Shown: one piece after another, positions 9,092 through 18,289 of the stretch | Layout: each line of letters starts with the position of its first letter | Numbering within the stretch: the first letter of the stretch is position 1 | Origin: Mesorhizobium sp. PAMC28654 | GTDB lineage: Bacteria > Pseudomonadota > Alphaproteobacteria > Rhizobiales > Rhizobiaceae | Assembly: GCF_020616515.1 (NCBI RefSeq) | Contig: NZ_CP085135.1 | Coordinates: 6,495,001-6,559,000 of the forward strand | DNA length: 64,000 nucleotides | Reading direction: 5' to 3' | Notes under the pieces: model-generated | What the model was told of the DNA's origin: nothing | Databases searched by the model: none | The model's input: the letters and a program-made list of their open reading frames with translations, nothing else | Position numbers and translations under genes: made by a program

Positions 9092-10099
9092 ATGCGGACG
9101 GGTCTTGTCTTGGGGTTGGGAATTCTGGCCGCGTCGCTGGCTGGTGCCGCGCAGGCCGATGTGAAGATGAGCGGGTCCTTCGTGGCCGATGCTTCCTGTC
9201 CGGCGACGCAGGCGATCAAGAGCGGCAAGAATCCCGGCAATCTGTCGACCGATGCCGGGAAGAGCTACGAGCTCCTGGCGGGCAACAAGGACACGCCGAC
9301 GCATTTCCTGATCCTCGTGCCGGGTGCCGATCCGGAGCGCCGTTGGGTGAAGGTGAGCTGCGGCCATGTTTCCGGCGGCAGCGCTTCGACCGTGCCGGCG
9401 GCGCGCGTTGGCCAGGGCAAGCAGGAGGCTTCGGGCAAGCCGGAATACATCTTCGCGCTGAGCTGGCAGCCGGCGTTCTGCGAAACCAAGCCGAGCAAGA
9501 CCGAGTGCCGGACCCAGAATGCCGGGGATTTCGACGCGACGCATTTCACCTTGCACGGGCTGTGGCCGCAGCCGAACGGAAATTTCTATTGCCAGGCGAC
9601 GGCAAGCGACAAGGCCAATGACAATCCGGGTCACTGGAAGGATTTGCCGCCGGTCAACCTGGACGCCAAGACGCGAACCGAACTCGATCAGGTGATGCCG
9701 GGCACTGCTTCCAATCTGGAGCGGCATGAGTGGATCAAGCACGGTACCTGCTACGGCAAGAGCCAGCAGGAGTATTTTTCCGATGCGCTCAACCTGATGC
9801 GCACGGTGAACACGTCGCCGGTGCGTGACCTGTTCGCCAAGAACATCGGCCAGAAGCTGACGGCGGACCAGATCCGAGGCGCCTTCGACAGTGCCTTTGG
9901 CGCCGGCGCGGGTGACCGGGTCCGGGTTTCCTGCGTCATCGATCCTTCGAACGGCAGGCGGCTGATCGGTGAGTTGACGCTCGGCCTGGCTGGCCAGATC
10001 GGTCCGGACAGTTCGCTCAAGGATCTTTTGATGGCGTCGGTGCCGACCAACAAGGCCGGCTGCCCCACGGGTACGGTTGATCCCATCGGGTTCCAATAA
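9092..10099 (+). CDS. Ribonuclease T2 family protein
   Basis: Secreted RNase T2-like protein of 335 residues. The signal peptide ends near AAQA (residue 22). Both catalytic motifs are present: CAS I as FTLHGLWPQ (about 152-160) and CAS II as RHEWIKHGTCYG (about 211-222), each with its His and the second with the catalytic Glu. Paired cysteines are consistent with a periplasmic or secreted enzyme. An extra N-terminal part of about 115 residues precedes the RNase fold, so it is longer than E. coli RNase I. The start at 9092 follows GGGTGGTGAA; an in-frame start 33 bases upstream would spoil the signal peptide. Confidence 0.92.
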   Translation: MRTGLVLGLGILAASLAGAAQADVKMSGSFVADASCPATQAIKSGKNPGNLSTDAGKSYELLAGNKDTPTHFLILVPGADPERRWVKVSCGHVSGGSASTVPAARVGQGKQEASGKPEYIFALSWQPAFCETKPSKTECRTQNAGDFDATHFTLHGLWPQPNGNFYCQATASDKANDNPGHWKDLPPVNLDAKTRTELDQVMPGTASNLERHEWIKHGTCYGKSQQEYFSDALNLMRTVNTSPVRDLFAKNIGQKLTADQIRGAFDSAFGAGAGDRVRVSCVIDPSNGRRLIGELTLGLAGQIGPDSSLKDLLMASVPTNKAGCPTGTVDPIGFQ

Positions 10100-10173
10100 G
10101 CGGGCAGCGGGGAGGTCGGTCGCTCGCCGGCCGTCGGACAAGATCGCGCTCGAGCAAGCGGAAGGAACGGTCT

Positions 10174-11517
10174 CTACAGGCCCGTGCGGTGTTCCGGTGT
10201 GGTCCACGCCGCGCCATGGTTTTCGCTGCCGGCGGGTTCGCCGATGACGCGGTCGCGTCCGGTGAGCTTGGCCTTGTAGAGCCGCTGGTCGGCCAGCGCG
10301 AAGAGATCGGCCAGTCGGCGGGTGCTGTCGCTTACGGTCGAGACGCCGGCGCTGACGGTAAGGTCGAATTTGCTGGCGGTCGCGGATGCCTTTACGGCAT
10401 GGCGGATGCTTTCGCCAAACAGCCTGGCGACCGAATGCGGGCGCCAGCACAGGATGGCGAATTCCTCGCCGCCGATCCTGAATGCCTGATCGCCCTCGCC
10501 AATGGCTTCGGCCAGAACGGCGGCGATGGATTTCAGCACCTTGTCGCCCTCGGCGTGGCCGAAGCGGTCGTTGATCGACTTGAAGTGATCGACATCGATG
10601 ATCAGCAGGCTGAGCGGCTTGGTTGTGCGCAGGCTGGCGGCGACCGCGGCCTCGCCATCGGTTTCAAAACTGCCGCGATGCAACAGGCCGGTCAGGCCAT
10701 CGCGGCCGACATGCTTGACCAGGGCCTCATAACGTTCGCGATAGGTCAGCGTGTCGAAGATGTCGGAAAGCCCGCGCGGCACCACGATCTGGCGGGCCTC
10801 GAACCAGCGCAGATAGGCGACAAGCATGCCGCTGAAGATCAACGCGGCGATCATCTTGGCAAACCAGCCGCCGAAGAAGACCGCGAACGGCGCGTCGGCG
10901 AAGATATGAAGTGCCGCGAAAAATCCCGCCTGGTCGAAGGTCAGCACGCAGGCGACCGAGATCAGGATGCGCGCGAAAGGCGACTTGCGCAGATATCTGC
11001 CGAGCTTTTCGTAGAGCAGGATGATGAGGATGGCGTCGATGAACAGCAGCGTCGTTCCCCACACCATCAGCCAGCCCATCTCGTCGATGAAGCCGATGTC
11101 GGGCAGCCTGCCATCGGGAAGCGTGGCGATGGCGTGCATGCGAAGCAGCAGCACGAGCCCGATCATCAGCCCATTGCCGAGCAGCAGGCCATAGATCGGC
11201 TGGCGGACAGTGGCGGCGTCTTCCTTGATGTAAAGCAGCAGGAGCATCACCAGCTTGCCGGAAAACAGCACGGCGGACCCCGGCGAAACCAGGCCGAACG
11301 GCAAGGCGACATAGAAAACGCTGGCGAGATAGGTTTCCAGAAAATGCATGACGCCGAGCGCGCAGACGAACACGCCGAGGCCGATGCGGCTCCTGAACCG
11401 GAAAAGGGTGACCATGACCCCGAAGTAGAGAACCGCTTCGGCAAGGAGCAGGAAACTGTTCAGCAATGCCGTCGATCCGATCCCTGTTCCGAAATCGCGG
11501 CGTGCCAGCGATTCCAC
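10174..11517 (-). CDS. GGDEF domain protein, predicted diguanylate cyclase with membrane sensor
   Basis: Membrane-bound GGDEF protein of about 447 residues. Around seven hydrophobic segments fill the first 260 residues (MASE-like, unassigned), then a GGDEF domain with GRDGLTGLLHRG, LLIIDVDHFKSINDRFGH and the active-site IGGEEFAIL. An RxxD inhibitory site is not seen five residues before GGEEF. It probably makes cyclic-di-GMP. The start is uncertain: the frame is open to 11658, but that would run into the leader of the divergent ettA, and the GTG at 11517 lies just before the first membrane segment. Confidence 0.82.
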   Translation of the reverse strand: MESLARRDFGTGIGSTALLNSFLLLAEAVLYFGVMVTLFRFRSRIGLGVFVCALGVMHFLETYLASVFYVALPFGLVSPGSAVLFSGKLVMLLLLYIKEDAATVRQPIYGLLLGNGLMIGLVLLLRMHAIATLPDGRLPDIGFIDEMGWLMVWGTTLLFIDAILIILLYEKLGRYLRKSPFARILISVACVLTFDQAGFFAALHIFADAPFAVFFGGWFAKMIAALIFSGMLVAYLRWFEARQIVVPRGLSDIFDTLTYRERYEALVKHVGRDGLTGLLHRGSFETDGEAAVAASLRTTKPLSLLIIDVDHFKSINDRFGHAEGDKVLKSIAAVLAEAIGEGDQAFRIGGEEFAILCWRPHSVARLFGESIRHAVKASATASKFDLTVSAGVSTVSDSTRRLADLFALADQRLYKAKLTGRDRVIGEPAGSENHGAAWTTPEHRTGL

Positions 11518-11707
11518 CCCGGTACTGTTTTGACGTGGAAGGGTTAACCGGACCTTTCTCGCGCGCCCGCGGCCAGCGAAAACTTCGATGGTGCGACGAA
11601 TGCGCGTGGTTCGCGACTGGCGTGCCGTGCCAAAAGCGATTGCCGTTCGGCACCGCATCGCCTACATAACGCGCAACTTCCATTCATTCGGATCAGGGAA
11701 AGCGCGC

Positions 11708-13357
11708 GTGGCACGCCAGTTCATCTATCACATGGCCGGCCTGAACAAGGCCTATGGCACCAAGAAGGTGCTCGAGAACGTTCATCTCTCCTTCTACCCC
11801 GACGCCAAGATCGGCATTCTCGGCCCCAACGGTTCGGGCAAGTCGACGATCCTCAAGATCATGGCCGGGCTCGACAAGGAGTGGAATGGCGAGGCTTGGC
11901 TGGCCGAAGGCGCGACCGTTGGCTACCTGGCGCAGGAGCCGGCGCTCGATGCGACCAAGACCGTGTTCGAAAACATCATGGAAGGCGTCGCCGCCAAGAC
12001 CGCCATCATCGAACGCTACAACGAATTGATGATGAACTATTCCGACGAGACGGCCGACGAGTCGGCCAAGCTCCAGGACGAGATGGACCGGCTGAACCTG
12101 TGGGATCTCGAACAGCAGGTCGAGATGGCGATGGAAGCACTCGGCTGCCCGCCCAAGGATTCGGAAGTCACCAAGCTTTCGGGCGGCGAACGCCGCCGCG
12201 TAGCGCTCTGCCAGCTCCTGCTGCGCCAGCCCGACCTTCTGCTGCTCGACGAACCGACCAACCATCTCGACGCCGAGACGACGGCGTGGCTGGAAAAGCA
12301 TCTGCGCGCCTATCCGGGCGCCGTGATGATCATCACCCACGATCGCTACTTCCTCGACAATGTCACCGGCTGGATCCTCGAGCTCGATCGCGGCCGTGGC
12401 ATTCCCTATGAGGGCAACTACACCAAATATCTCGAAGCCAAGGCCAAGCGCCTCAAGCAGGAAGGCCGCGAGGACGATGCCCGCCAGCGCGCCATCGGCC
12501 GCGAGCGCGAGTGGATCCAGTCCAGCCCGAAGGCTCGCCAGACCAAGTCCAAGGCACGTATCCAGGCCTTCCAGGACCTGCTGGATGCAGCCGACAAGCG
12601 GCGCCCGAGCGATACGCAGATCGTCATTCCACATGGCGAGCGGCTCGGCAATGTGGTGATCGAGGCGGAAGGCCTGACGAAGGGCTTTGGCGACACACTG
12701 CTGATCGATGGCTTGGAATTCAAGCTGCCGCCCGGCGGCATCGTCGGCGTCATCGGCCCGAACGGCGCCGGCAAGACGACACTTTTCCGCATGATCACCG
12801 GCCAGGAAACACCGGATGCCGGCTCTGTCCGCGTCGGCGAAACGGTGAAGCTCGGCTATGTCGACCAGAGCCGCGACGCGCTCGATCCGTCAAAGACCGT
12901 GTGGGAAGAAATCTCGGGCGGCGCCGAAGTGGTCAAGCTCGGCAAGTTCGAAGCCAACACCCGCGCCTATTGCGCCTCGTTCAACTTCCGTGGCGGCGAC
13001 CAGCAGCAGAAGGTCGGCAATCTGTCCGGCGGCCAGCGCAACCGCGTCCATCTGGCAAAGATGCTGAAGACCGGCGGCAATGTGCTGCTGCTCGACGAAC
13101 CAACCAACGATCTCGATACGGAAACGCTGGCGGCACTTGAAGACGCATTGGAAAACTTCGGCGGCTGCGCGGTCATCATCTCCCACGATCGTATGTTCCT
13201 CGATCGTCTGGCGACGCACATCCTCGCCTTCGAGGGCGACAGCCACGTCGAATGGTTCGAGGGCAACTTCGAGGATTACGAGCAGGACAAGATCCGCCGG
13301 CTCGGGCCCGATGCCGTCAACCCGCACCGCATGACCTACAAGAGGCTGACGCGGTAA
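11708..13357 (+). CDS. ettA: Energy-dependent translational throttle protein EttA (ABC-F)
   Basis: ABC-F ATPase of 549 residues with no membrane segments (E. coli EttA has 555). It has two ABC domains: Walker A GPNGSGKS at 39-46 and GPNGAGKT near 350; signatures LSGGERRR near 156 and LSGGQRNR; Walker [13 protein letters not shown] and [12 protein letters not shown]. The linker with [14 protein letters not shown] is typical of EttA. It binds the ribosomal E site and gates entry into elongation according to ADP/ATP ratio. The start is GTG at 11708 with AGGGAAAG upstream; [14 protein letters not shown] is the family N-terminus, although the frame is open further upstream. Confidence 0.95.
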   Translation: MARQFIYHMAGLNKAYGTKKVLENVHLSFYPDAKIGILGPNGSGKSTILKIMAGLDKEWNGEAWLAEGATVGYLAQEPALDATKTVFENIMEGVAAKTAIIERYNELMMNYSDETADESAKLQDEMDRLNLWDLEQQVEMAMEALGCPPKDSEVTKLSGGERRRVALCQLLLRQPDLLLLDEPTNHLDAETTAWLEKHLRAYPGAVMIITHDRYFLDNVTGWILELDRGRGIPYEGNYTKYLEAKAKRLKQEGREDDARQRAIGREREWIQSSPKARQTKSKARIQAFQDLLDAADKRRPSDTQIVIPHGERLGNVVIEAEGLTKGFGDTLLIDGLEFKLPPGGIVGVIGPNGAGKTTLFRMITGQETPDAGSVRVGETVKLGYVDQSRDALDPSKTVWEEISGGAEVVKLGKFEANTRAYCASFNFRGGDQQQKVGNLSGGQRNRVHLAKMLKTGGNVLLLDEPTNDLDTETLAALEDALENFGGCAVIISHDRMFLDRLATHILAFEGDSHVEWFEGNFEDYEQDKIRRLGPDAVNPHRMTYKRLTR

Positions 13358-13425
13358 GGGGTTCACTCTCAAGCTGTAAGTGTATTGGGGCGGCGAATTT
13401 CTCAACGGATATGAGGAGAGCTGAA

Positions 13426-14196
13426 ATGGCTGATTGGTCCGCCGCCCAATATCTGAAATTCGAGGACGAGCGCACGCGACCGGCGCGTGATCTCGTGGCG
13501 CAAGTGCCGGTCGACTTCCCGCGCCGGGTCGTCGACATCGGCTGCGGTCCCGGCAACTCGACGGAGTTGCTGGGCGAGCGCTGGCCGGATGCCGGGGTGA
13601 GCGGCTTCGACACATCTCCCGACATGATCGAGAAGGCAAGGGCTCGCCTGCCTGGCGTCACCTTTGACCTCGCCGATGCATCCACATGGCAGCCGGCCGA
13701 GCCGGTCAACGTGATCTTCGCCAATGCGGTGTTCCAATGGCTGCCCGAGCATCCAGCGGTGTTCCAGCGGCTGATGGGTTTTCTGGCCCCCGGCGGCGCG
13801 CTGGCCATCCAGATGCCCGACAATCTCGGTGAAGCCTCGCATCAGCTGATGCGGGACACGGCGAAGGAAATGCCGTTCGCCGAAAAGATGAAAGGTGCCG
13901 CGCGCGGGCCACTGCCACCGGTGTCTTTCTATTATGACCTTCTGTCGCCGTTCTCCGGCCGGCTCGATATCTGGCACACCGCCTACAATCACCCGTTGGC
14001 CGACGCCGAGGCGATCGTCGAATGGGTAAAGGCGACCGGGCTGAAGCCGTTCCTCGATCCGCTGGACGCCGCCGAGCGCAAGCTGTTCCTCGACAGCTAC
14101 ACGGCCAAGATCGCCAAGGCCTACCCCAAGACGGCTGATGGCAAGGTGCTGCTGCGCTTTCCCCGTATCTTCATAGTCGCCAAGCGGGCCGCTTAG
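13426..14196 (+). CDS. tam: Trans-aconitate 2-methyltransferase-like SAM methyltransferase
   Basis: Class I SAM-dependent methyltransferase of 256 residues. Motif I is [15 protein letters not shown]; motif II lies near [29 protein letters not shown] is the Tam-type post-motif. The N-terminus [20 protein letters not shown] is diagnostic of the Tam family, which methylates trans-aconitate to relieve aconitase inhibition. The start is set by GAGGAGAGC six bases upstream of the ATG. It lies 68 bp after ettA in the same direction and may be co-transcribed. Confidence 0.88.
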   Translation: MADWSAAQYLKFEDERTRPARDLVAQVPVDFPRRVVDIGCGPGNSTELLGERWPDAGVSGFDTSPDMIEKARARLPGVTFDLADASTWQPAEPVNVIFANAVFQWLPEHPAVFQRLMGFLAPGGALAIQMPDNLGEASHQLMRDTAKEMPFAEKMKGAARGPLPPVSFYYDLLSPFSGRLDIWHTAYNHPLADAEAIVEWVKATGLKPFLDPLDAAERKLFLDSYTAKIAKAYPKTADGKVLLRFPRIFIVAKRAA

Positions 14197-14312
14197 GATC
14201 GGTTAGCCACGCGGCACAACCGGGGATCCAAGGCGCTTGACCCGTTTTCGCTGTCGTGCGCATTTCGTGGCCGCAAGATCCCGATCGACGGGCCGTGTGG
14301 CAGGGGTGGATG

Positions 14313-14648
14313 ATGACACTGAAAAGGGTGGCTTTCGGCGGCAGCGTTTGCGCGGCGGCACTTCTGGCCTTTTCGATGTCGGCCGAAGCCAAGCGGGCGC
14401 GCTGCTTCACCACGGACGACGGCTATTTTCCTTGCAATTACAGGGCCGTGGACGACGCAGGCAGTTTCCGCGTTTCGGCGCCGGGCTATCCAACCTATGT
14501 GTTGGAGATCGACGGGCCGGGCTTTGCCTATGGCTATGTCAATCTCGGCCGTCGCAATGTGCCGCTGCCCGGCCAGTTCGTGCGCAGCCGTGACGATGGC
14601 GCGTGCTGGAACAACCCGCAGACCAATACCAAGTTGTGTGCCTGGTGA
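14313..14648 (+). CDS. Small secreted protein of unknown function
   Basis: A 111-residue protein not recognised as any family. A clear signal peptide (about 1-24, ending SAEA) is followed by a short mature region with four cysteines (KRARCF, FPCNY, GACWN, KLCAW) that could form two disulfides in the periplasm. Of the two adjacent ATGs (14310, 14313) the second has better spacing to AGGGG. It stands alone between the Tam-like gene and the KAS III-like gene. Confidence 0.75.
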   Translation: MTLKRVAFGGSVCAAALLAFSMSAEAKRARCFTTDDGYFPCNYRAVDDAGSFRVSAPGYPTYVLEIDGPGFAYGYVNLGRRNVPLPGQFVRSRDDGACWNNPQTNTKLCAW

Positions 14649-14766
14649 AATCGGGTGAATGCTTCTGGTTAAGCTGGCGTAAACCGCCACAATGAGAAAA
14701 GCCTGAGCTCCGAGTCTTTTCGGCGCTCACATGAAGCCGCAATGCTTGCGGATGGACGGACTGGAC

Positions 14767-15888
14767 ATGCATCGCGTCATCATCAGCGGCATCGGCGTTG
14801 AAATCCCCGAATCCAAGATCACCAACGAAGAACTGGTCGCCAGCTTCAACACCTGGGTCGATACCGAGAATGCGCATCGCTCCACCACCGGGGAGACGTT
14901 GCTGCAGAAATCGGACAGCGCCTTCATCGTCCATGCCTCGGGCGTCCAGACGCGCCATGTGATCGAGCGGGAGGGTATTCTCGACCCGACGCGCATGACG
15001 CCGCGCATTCCGGCGCGGCCGGATGATGTCCTGTCGCTTCAGGCCGAGTTCGGCGTTGCTTCAGCCAGGAAAGCCCTCGACCATGCCGGCCTGCGGCCGT
15101 CGGACATCGATCTGGTGATCTGCTCGTCCTCGCATCAGCAGCGGCCGTATCCGGCGATCGCCATTGAGATGCAGGAGGCATTGGGCACCAAAGGAGCCGG
15201 CTTCGACATGGGGCTTGGCTGCTCGTCGGCGGCGGCGGCATTGCACATGGCTGTAAACCTTGTGCGCTCGGGCGCACACAAGCGCGTGCTGGTGACGACG
15301 CCCGAGATCATCACGGGTCATCTGAATTTCCGTGATCGGCAGACGCATTTCATCTTTGGCGATGCATCGGTGTCGATGATAGTCGAGGGGCTCGCCCAGG
15401 GCGAAAGGCGGCGCGGGCGTTTCGAGGTGCTGGACACCCGCCTCTGGACGCAGATGTCCAACAACATCCGCACCAATCTCGGCTATCACACCCGCACAGC
15501 CCAGGATGATCCCTACATGATCAACCTCGAAGGCAATCTGATCAAGCAGGTCGGCAACAAGGTGTTCAAGGAAGTCACCGTCGCCGGGCACAAGTTCATC
15601 GTCGAATTCCTGGCCGAGCATGGGCTGACGCCGGAAGCGATCCGGCGCTTCTGGCTGCATCAGGCCAACGCTCGCATGAACGCCATGATCCTGAAACTGT
15701 CGTTCGGCCACGAGGTCGACCATGACCGTGCGCCGATGGTGTTGGAGCGCTTGGGCAACACCGCCGGCGCCGGCGCCATCATCGCGCTGTCGGAAAACCA
15801 CGCCGACATGAAGCCCGGCGATTTCGGCCTGCTCTGCGCTTTCGGCGCGGGCTATTCGATTGGCGGCGCGCTGCTGCGCATGCTTTGA
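14767..15888 (+). CDS. 3-oxoacyl-ACP synthase III-like (KAS III) enzyme
   Basis: Thiolase-fold condensing enzyme of 373 residues. The Cys-His-Asn triad is present: C152 in GLGCSSAAAAL, H298 in LHQANARMN and N331 in RLGNTAGAG. It is longer than housekeeping FabH (about 320), with an N-terminal insertion around residues 30-75. It is therefore probably a secondary-metabolite or specialised acyl-chain initiator rather than the main FabH, which normally sits beside plsX. The start at 14767 gives the family N-terminus MHRVIISGIGVEIPE; two upstream in-frame ATGs (14731, 14752) have no better RBS. No other biosynthetic genes are adjacent. Confidence 0.85.
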   Translation: MHRVIISGIGVEIPESKITNEELVASFNTWVDTENAHRSTTGETLLQKSDSAFIVHASGVQTRHVIEREGILDPTRMTPRIPARPDDVLSLQAEFGVASARKALDHAGLRPSDIDLVICSSSHQQRPYPAIAIEMQEALGTKGAGFDMGLGCSSAAAALHMAVNLVRSGAHKRVLVTTPEIITGHLNFRDRQTHFIFGDASVSMIVEGLAQGERRRGRFEVLDTRLWTQMSNNIRTNLGYHTRTAQDDPYMINLEGNLIKQVGNKVFKEVTVAGHKFIVEFLAEHGLTPEAIRRFWLHQANARMNAMILKLSFGHEVDHDRAPMVLERLGNTAGAGAIIALSENHADMKPGDFGLLCAFGAGYSIGGALLRML

Positions 15889-15894
15889 TCCGCC

Positions 15895-15996
15895 AGAGCA
15901 GTTCACCGTTTCACGGAAACGGCAAACCGCTCTGGCTCTTTGTTTTGACGCAATTCCGGACGGAAAACTGTTTTACACTTTTCCTGGAATTGCTCT
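15895..15996. repeat. Rhizobial intergenic palindromic repeat (RIME-like), 102 bp
   Basis: An intergenic element with inverted ends AGAGCA (15895-15900) and TGCTCT (15991-15996). The interior has arms around TTTCACGGAAAC and GGACGGAAAACTG. The wording is very like the repeat scattered in Mesorhizobium and Rhizobium intergenic regions. It begins seven bases after the KAS III-like stop codon and ends 12 bases before the stop of the convergent methyltransferase, so it sits between two 3' ends and could act on both transcripts. Confidence 0.75.
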
Positions 15997-16008
15997 AGCT
16001 CCGGCGTG

Positions 16009-16575
16009 TCAGGCCGGCGCGAAGGGCACCAGCATTGGAATGCGGCCGGCATAGTCATCATAGGCCGTGCCGAGTTCGCTACGCAGGAAGCGCTCTTCCA
16101 GCCTGGCTTTCATGACGATGCCGATGGTGAGAAGGATCGCGCCGGCGACACCCCAGACGGTGCCTTTCGCCGCCATTGTGGCAAGGATCGCCAGCAGCAG
16201 CCCGGTATAGATCGGGTGGCGGACGAGACCATAGGGACCGGTGTCGACGACGTGATGCTCGGCCTTGGCCGTCACCGTGCCTGACCAGAGCCGCCCGAGA
16301 TGCAGGCGTGCCCACCAGCTGAACACGAGACCGGCCGCGATCAGCGCCACGCAGATCCATGCCTCGATCCTGTCGGGTATCCACAGCCGCAGGCGTCCGG
16401 CATAGCCATGCGCGGGGATGAAGAACAGGATCGCGCCAAGCAGCAGCACGGCCCGGTAGGGCATCTCGGCCTGGAAGCCGGCGCGTCGTTTGACCGGGTC
16501 GGCCCAAAACGCCGCGGCTCCCCATGAAACGGCCCAGATCAGCCAGAGCAACGTGATTGCGGTAACCGGACGCAT
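16009..16575 (-). CDS. Isoprenylcysteine carboxyl methyltransferase-like membrane protein
   Basis: Integral membrane protein of 188 residues with about five hydrophobic segments. The C-terminal part has HHVVDTGPYGLVRHPIYTG followed by a hydrophobic stretch and EERFLRSELGTAYDDYAGRI, the pattern of the ICMT/PEMT (phospholipid methyltransferase) superfamily. In bacteria these methylate unknown lipids or small molecules. The start at 16575 (MRPVTAITL) is at the first membrane segment; an upstream ATG at 16629 adds a basic tail. Substrate is unknown. Confidence 0.85.
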   Translation of the reverse strand: MRPVTAITLLWLIWAVSWGAAAFWADPVKRRAGFQAEMPYRAVLLLGAILFFIPAHGYAGRLRLWIPDRIEAWICVALIAAGLVFSWWARLHLGRLWSGTVTAKAEHHVVDTGPYGLVRHPIYTGLLLAILATMAAKGTVWGVAGAILLTIGIVMKARLEERFLRSELGTAYDDYAGRIPMLVPFAPA

Positions 16576-16719
16576 GATGAGACTCCGTAGCCCGTGCCCG
16601 GTCACCAGAGCCACGCGGCGCGGCGGCAATGCGGCGCGGCGCTGAAACCGGCCCTTATTCCAGGTAAGAAGATCGTGATCGGATGCTGATGCGTTCTTGC
16701 GGCCTGGGCATTCGCCCGC

Positions 16720-17229
16720 CTATCCCCAGATAAGGATCACAGGAGAGGCCAGGAACAGGATGCCGGCAAGGATCCACCGGCCACCGCCGTAAGATCGCAC
16801 TTCCGAAAGCGGCAACCACCAGCGTACCAGCGCGTAGCCGACGGCGATGGCGATGCTGTAGATCAACGCCCACAGAAATATGTGCCAACCGCCACCAAAC
16901 AGGCCGATGGCGAAGCCGAAGCCCGTCAAGGCGCCAAGAATGCCATAGCCAACGTCGAACATCAGCGTCGTGGTCGTGGAGAGCGGTCGCCAGATCACGG
17001 GAAATGCAATCGCTACGGCAGCGGTCAGAAGCCAGATGCTGATGATTGCCTGAAGCGTGGACGAACTCGCTATCGAGGTGGCAACGCCAGTGAGGTGTCC
17101 TGGCGTTGACAGGTGCACGAACTGGGCAATCCGATCAATGAGCGCGGCCCAGATCCACAACAGGAACGCGCAAGCCGCGAAGATCAAGAAGTTTCCGGCT
17201 GATCGTTTTACGATTTCACTTTGTTCCAT
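16720..17229 (-). CDS. Membrane protein of unknown function
   Basis: A 169-residue protein not recognised. It has about five hydrophobic segments (residues 12-35, 58-80, 88-110, 112-135, 148-168) and a short polar N-terminus (MEQSEIVKRS). There are no obvious catalytic motifs. GGAGGCGGCG lies just before the ATG on the coding strand and supports the start. The neighbours in the same orientation are unrelated enzymes, so no function can be inferred. Confidence 0.75.
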   Translation of the reverse strand: MEQSEIVKRSAGNFLIFAACAFLLWIWAALIDRIAQFVHLSTPGHLTGVATSIASSSTLQAIISIWLLTAAVAIAFPVIWRPLSTTTTLMFDVGYGILGALTGFGFAIGLFGGGWHIFLWALIYSIAIAVGYALVRWWLPLSEVRSYGGGRWILAGILFLASPVILIWG

Positions 17230-17323
17230 CGCCGCCTCCTGCTGTCCCGGAAGCTAGCATCGAAACCGACGCACTGGAACTTGAATGACGGGATGCCCTC
17301 CTGGTGGAACAGGCCTGGCAACA

Positions 17324-17722
17324 TCAGCCGCCAGAACAGCTGAACATCCACTGCACGCCAAAGGCGTCGACGAGCATGCCGAAACTGGTTCCCCAGTACT
17401 GCCGAGCCAGCGGCACGGTGATCCGGCCGCCCGCCGCCATGCGATCGAAAAGCACCTGCATGGCGGCAAGTTCTTCGAACTCCAGCATCAATGCCGAGCC
17501 TTTCATCGGCTCGGCATCATCATTGTCCGAAGCATGAAACAGGATGCCCGGGCCTTCGAACCGGGCATGCAGCACCTTTCCGCGCATGGCTTCGGTTCGC
17601 ACCGGCATGTTGTTGTCGCCCCAGCGCAGCAGGATCGCTCCTCGCCCAAGCCCGCATTGCTCGTAGAAGGCTAGTGCCGGCTCGCAGTTGGTGGTGAAGA
17701 ACAGCGAAGGGGAGAGCCGCAT
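17324..17722 (-). CDS. VOC (glyoxalase/PhnB-like) superfamily protein
   Basis: A 132-residue protein of the vicinal oxygen chelate fold. It starts LSPSLFFTTNCEPALAFYEQ, typical of PhnB/3-demethylubiquinone-like members, and ends YWGTSFGMLVDAFGVQWMF, in which DAFGVQW is the usual DPFG(x)xW motif. The enzymatic role is not predictable; many such proteins bind small ligands or metals. It lies 20 bp downstream of the tautomerase gene in the same direction, so the two probably form one operon under the divergent TetR regulator. Confidence 0.85.
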   Translation of the reverse strand: MRLSPSLFFTTNCEPALAFYEQCGLGRGAILLRWGDNNMPVRTEAMRGKVLHARFEGPGILFHASDNDDAEPMKGSALMLEFEELAAMQVLFDRMAAGGRITVPLARQYWGTSFGMLVDAFGVQWMFSCSGG

Positions 17723-17742
17723 CGGTTCGCTCCTTTGCCGGA

Positions 17743-18162
17743 TCAGTGCGCGGCGGCGGCGGCCGCCATAAGCTGGTCGCCTGTATATTGCTGATCGCCG
17801 ATACCCCAGCCGCCATCGGACGCGTTGACGATGTTGATCCAGGTGTTTTCGGGCCTATGGCTGGGAACGCAGAGTTCGGCGACGATCCCGGCGGCGGCGG
17901 TGATGAAGGCGTTTCGAGCTTCAGTCGATCCAAGGCCGATATTCGGCAATTTCAACTCGACCATGACAACCGGCCGATTGGCGCCGCCGGCATAGATGTG
18001 ACGGGGCGGCAGGAGATGCACGGTGCCGCCGACGATCGACGTGAAGAACGAATTGCCGGTGGCGCCGGAGGCTTCGATGAGCGCTGCGCTGAGGCGCGGC
18101 AGGATCTCGCGCTCTCCCGTCGGGGTCAGTGTGCCCTCGGGCGCGGTCACGGTGATTGGCAT
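17743..18162 (-). CDS. Tautomerase family protein
   Basis: A 139-residue protein. It begins MPITVTAPEG: after Met removal, Pro1 is the catalytic base of the 4-oxalocrotonate tautomerase superfamily. The start at 18162 is fixed by this Pro and by AGGAGAG seven bases upstream; the longer frame to 18189 would bury the proline. Two beta-alpha-beta halves are visible, with NRPVVMVELKL and NTWINIVNASDGGWGIG. The gene is divergent from a TetR-type regulator, and the 124-bp gap carries repeated operator-like sequences. Its substrate is unknown. Confidence 0.85.
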   Translation of the reverse strand: MPITVTAPEGTLTPTGEREILPRLSAALIEASGATGNSFFTSIVGGTVHLLPPRHIYAGGANRPVVMVELKLPNIGLGSTEARNAFITAAAGIVAELCVPSHRPENTWINIVNASDGGWGIGDQQYTGDQLMAAAAAAH

Positions 18163-18224
18163 TTTTCTCTCCTTTGGCTGGGTTTGCATGGTTGGTTTCG
18201 CCAGCGCGTCTTCCGGCTTGCCAT

Positions 18225-18289
18225 GTTTCGTATCAAACGTTACGTTACACGAAAAGGACGAGTCAATTGGTTTCGTATCGATCGTTATG
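18225..18289. promoter_or_regulatory. Two direct-repeat operators for the TetR regulator
   Basis: A 20-bp sequence, GTTTCGTATCAAACGTTACG at 18225-18244, recurs as GTTTCGTATCGATCGTTATG at 18270-18289 with 17 of 20 bases the same. The second copy covers the ATG of the TetR gene. The first copy also has a partial inverted partner (TTTCGT at 18226 with ACGAAA at 18249). The location between divergent genes suggests autoregulation and control of the tautomerase operon; binding itself is inference. Confidence 0.65.

Noticed and set aside
8888..10450. 520-codon reverse open frame across the RNase T2 gene
   Set aside because: Arg/Gly/Ala-rich shadow; the forward strand has both RNase T2 catalytic motifs and a signal peptide.
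10189..11547. 452-codon open frame antisense to the GGDEF gene
   Set aside because: Composition is typical of a shadow frame; the reverse strand encodes clear GGDEF motifs.
10174..11658. Longer N-terminus of the GGDEF protein from 11658
   Set aside because: It would reach to within 50 bases of the divergent ettA start and adds a basic, uncharacteristic extension.
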